Below, in pieces: positions 61,479 to 64,000 of a stretch of 64,000 bases of DNA. Origin of the DNA: Tritrichomonas musculus (lineage: Eukaryota; Parabasalia; Tritrichomonadida; Tritrichomonadidae). The notes beneath the pieces are model-generated. The model was not told the DNA's origin. It was given only the letters and a program-made list of their open reading frames with translations, and ran no database searches. The stretch covers positions 5,332,001 through 5,396,000 of the forward strand of contig JAPFFF010000001.1 of the NCBI GenBank assembly GCA_039105265.1, read 5' to 3'. The position numbers were made by a program, and so were the translations under genes. How positions within the stretch are numbered: position 1 is the stretch's first letter; every line of letters begins with the position of its first letter.

Positions 61479-64000
61479 ATGAGTAATGAAGATTTAGATA
61501 GTCTTCTTCAAAAAGAACAAGAAGGATTATTAGTTGAATTTTGGGACGATACAGCAAAATTGATCGTCATTTATGGAGTTGCATTAGGGATGTCTTACCT
61601 TCACTCTCTCAAAATAATGCACCGAAATCTTAAACCTTCAAATATTCTCCTCGACGATCAGTTGTTTCCAAAGCTTAGCTCATTTGCTCTTTCCAAGAAT
61701 ATTGAAGAATCAGATTCAAATACAGCAAATGTTGGAACTCCTCTTTTTATGGCACCTGAAGTTTTCATTGAATCAAAATATAGTTTAGCAGCTGATGTTT
61801 ATTCATTTGCTATGGTTGTCTATATGATTATATCAAAGAAAAAAAATTGTACGGGCTATTCAGTTCCTCAATTTCTGAATAAGGTTGCTAATGAAAAATT
61901 TAGGCCAGAAATACCAGATGATGTTCCTCAGTGCTATAGAGAGCTCATCGAATCTTGCTGGAGTCAAGATCCGAGTGATCGTCCTTCATTTAATGAAATT
62001 GTTGAATTATTGAGGAATGATGAAAGATTCATCACCGAAAATTTTGATGAAGACAAGTATCGTTCATACATCAGATACATCGATGATTGTGTGAACAAAG
62101 AAACAGAAATAAGTAAAGAAACATTTGGGACATATTCACTCAAATTGATTGAAGCGAGTAAAAAGAAAGGAATCATTAATCCACAAGATTTTGAAATGAA
62201 AGAAACAATTGAAGAAAATGAAGAAACAGAAATTTCGAGCATTACAAACAAGAATACTAAAGAGACATTTTTAGCGTTCATCTCAAAGAAAGATTACAAC
62301 TTTTCTCCATCAAGTGAAGAAGAAAAAGAAATTTGTAAAGAAATAAAGAAAAATGTCAAAATGAAATTTTCGACAGTTCAGCGAATGATTGGCTACAGTT
62401 TCTATGATTTCAAATATCAAACAAAGCCATTGATTATCTTTCAATATAATAGTAGAAATACACTGAATGATATCATTAAACGACACAAGAGAGTGGAATA
62501 TAACGATGAAATTGATTTTACAAATAAATTGAAGATTATCCTTGGAATTTCGAGTGGAATTTTCTATTTCCATGAGCATAATATTTATCTTCCATATTTG
62601 AATCCAAAGAACATTTACATTGATGACACATTTCATCCAACGATCTGCTATTTTGATTTCAACAAGCTCAAAATAAAAAATACAATTCAAGGTAGCATCT
62701 ACACTGCACCAGAAATCATCAATGGTGAGAAATATTCAAAATCGAGTGATGTTTATTCGTTTGGAAAGATTGTTTACTTCATAATGACACAAGAAGAAGC
62801 AGTTGAAGGAGAAATGATAGAAGAACTCGTTGTCAAAATGAAAACAAAAAATATTCCAACACGATATTCAGAATTGATAATAACATGTCTATCTAATAAA
62901 AAAGACGAACGTCCATCATTTGACAAAATTATTTATGATCTTGAAAATGATGATCAATTCATCACAGATGAAATTAATAAAGATGAATATCAAGAATACG
63001 TCAACATAATTGAAGATGAATTCATGAAAATATATCTAACTGAATGTGAAGAAGAAGAGGAAGAGGAAGAGGAAGAAGAAATAAATGAAATGATGGAAAA
63101 GCTTAAATCATTAAATATTCAATATATTGATCTTAAAAACTATGAAAAAGTACATCGAATTGCGCGTGGAGGATGTAGCAAAGTCATTAAGATTAAAGAT
63201 AAAACAACAGGTGAATTTTATGCAGCCAAGAAGTTGTTTAGTAACGATATCAACGACCTGATCCAAGAATTGAGTGTTTTTTCAGATATCAAACATGAAT
63301 CTATCATTAAATTAATTGGATACAGTTTACGTAGTTTTAAAAACAAACCTAGAAACATAATAATAATCGAATATGTGAAGAATGGATCATTGGAACAGCT
63401 TCTTGAGAAAGAACGATCAGGTTGTGAATTCAAATTTTGGACAGAGACTATGAAACTGATCAATATTCATGGACTTGCTTCAGTGATGTCATATCTTCAC
63501 TCGAAAAGTATTCTCCATCTTGATATCAAACCAAACAACAATCTTCTCAATGAATATTTATTTCCGAAACTCATTGATTTTGGTCTCTCTAAGAAATTTA
63601 TGAGTTCAGAAATCATGAAACAAACAACAACTGAACTTAAATGTACTTTTCAATATGCAGCACCAGAAATACTTCAATCGCATGAATACACAGAAGCAGC
63701 AGATGTTTATGCATTTGCAGTTGAAGTTTTTGAAATCATGAATAAAGAATGTCCATTCAAAGGGTTGAATGTTCAACAAATCATCAATAAAGTTGTTAAC
63801 AACAAAGGAAGACCAGAATTTACGAATGATATTCCGGCAGCTTATAAACAATTGATTGAATCATGCTGGTGTCAAGAAGCCAACGATCGTCTTAAATTTC
63901 GTCAAATAGTTGATATATTGAGGAACGACAAATCATTTATCACGGAAAAAGTTGATGAGAAACTGTATCGTGCATACGTTGACTACATTGATGGCAAAAT
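61479..64000 (+). CDS. Multi-domain kinase/pseudokinase, 5'-truncated copy B
   Basis: Inverted partial copy of the 9.5-14.2 kb gene. Homology starts at about 61,447, corresponding to the middle of kinase domain 2 in copy A; domain 1, the N-lobe of domain 2 and the promoter region are missing. The frame is open from 61,431 (first ATG 61,479, in YMSNEDLDSLL) to the window edge, 840 codons, with no stop. Visible parts are the domain 2 C-lobe (MHRNLKPSN, SFALSKN), domain 3 (YFDFNKLKIK), the poly-glutamate linker and domain 4 (HLDIKPNN, IDFGLSKK, YAAPE). Differences from copy A are scattered substitutions and small in-frame changes. It may be expressed from a new promoter, or be a young pseudogene without one. 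Confidence 0.85.
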   Translation, partial: MSNEDLDSLLQKEQEGLLVEFWDDTAKLIVIYGVALGMSYLHSLKIMHRNLKPSNILLDDQLFPKLSSFALSKNIEESDSNTANVGTPLFMAPEVFIESKYSLAADVYSFAMVVYMIISKKKNCTGYSVPQFLNKVANEKFRPEIPDDVPQCYRELIESCWSQDPSDRPSFNEIVELLRNDERFITENFDEDKYRSYIRYIDDCVNKETEISKETFGTYSLKLIEASKKKGIINPQDFEMKETIEENEETEISSITNKNTKETFLAFISKKDYNFSPSSEEEKEICKEIKKNVKMKFSTVQRMIGYSFYDFKYQTKPLIIFQYNSRNTLNDIIKRHKRVEYNDEIDFTNKLKIILGISSGIFYFHEHNIYLPYLNPKNIYIDDTFHPTICYFDFNKLKIKNTIQGSIYTAPEIINGEKYSKSSDVYSFGKIVYFIMTQEEAVEGEMIEELVVKMKTKNIPTRYSELIITCLSNKKDERPSFDKIIYDLENDDQFITDEINKDEYQEYVNIIEDEFMKIYLTECEEEEEEEEEEEINEMMEKLKSLNIQYIDLKNYEKVHRIARGGCSKVIKIKDKTTGEFYAAKKLFSNDINDLIQELSVFSDIKHESIIKLIGYSLRSFKNKPRNIIIIEYVKNGSLEQLLEKERSGCEFKFWTETMKLINIHGLASVMSYLHSKSILHLDIKPNNNLLNEYLFPKLIDFGLSKKFMSSEIMKQTTTELKCTFQYAAPEILQSHEYTEAADVYAFAVEVFEIMNKECPFKGLNVQQIINKVVNNKGRPEFTNDIPAAYKQLIESCWCQEANDRLKFRQIVDILRNDKSFITEKVDEKLYRAYVDYIDGK

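Overview
The window is very AT-rich eukaryotic DNA that looks like a parabasalid (trichomonad), most probably a Tritrichomonas-type genome. The reasons are long intronless genes from families greatly expanded in these parasites (Sel1-repeat proteins, TKL-like kinases, BspA-type leucine-rich proteins with ankyrin-like N-termini, LRR-PP2C phosphatases), a Maverick/Polinton with the trichomonad gene set, and TCA-pyrimidine-type initiator motifs just upstream of several ATGs. The species is an inference; no rRNA is present to settle it.

Layout. 1-6 kb: the end of a Sel1 protein and a large kinase-Sel1 fusion. 6.5-9.1 kb: an LRR-PP2C phosphatase. 9.5-14.2 kb: a giant protein with five consecutive kinase or pseudokinase domains. 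15.2-15.9 kb: an unrecognised 224-residue protein. 16.0-37.7 kb: nested mobile DNA. A mariner-like pair of inverted ends (16,005 and 37,656) encloses a P-superfamily-like transposon (18,520-37,618, 8-bp target duplication). That transposon contains a related short non-autonomous element (19,971-21,147) and a Polinton copy (about 22,783-35,577) which splits the transposase gene. 38.1-39.3 kb: a MULE-like non-autonomous element with complex inverted ends and a 10-bp target duplication. 39.3-55.1 kb: a START-domain protein, a 2-deoxyribosyltransferase-like enzyme, an intact BspA-like protein and many broken host genes (ankyrin/BspA, Sel1, legumain-like peptidase, coiled-coil membrane protein). 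55.3-55.4 kb: a GC-rich hAT-like terminal fragment. 55.4-57.0 kb: a coiled-coil protein. 57.2-59.7 kb: a tandem array of 14 full and one cut-off tRNA-like genes. 60.4-64.0 kb: an inverted second copy of the 224-residue gene and of the multi-kinase gene, the latter 5'-truncated and running off the window.

The most unusual signals are the tRNA-like array (strong Pol III signals, good acceptor, D and T arms and a G3-U70 pair with A73, but a six-base anticodon loop without U33), the four-level transposon nest, and the five-domain, mostly pseudokinase protein with its inverted partial copy about 45 kb away. Several host genes are interrupted at homopolymer runs, so some apparent pseudogenes may be read errors rather than true decay.

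All calls rest on reading the sequence and on remembered family motifs; no database search, folding program or alignment was run.
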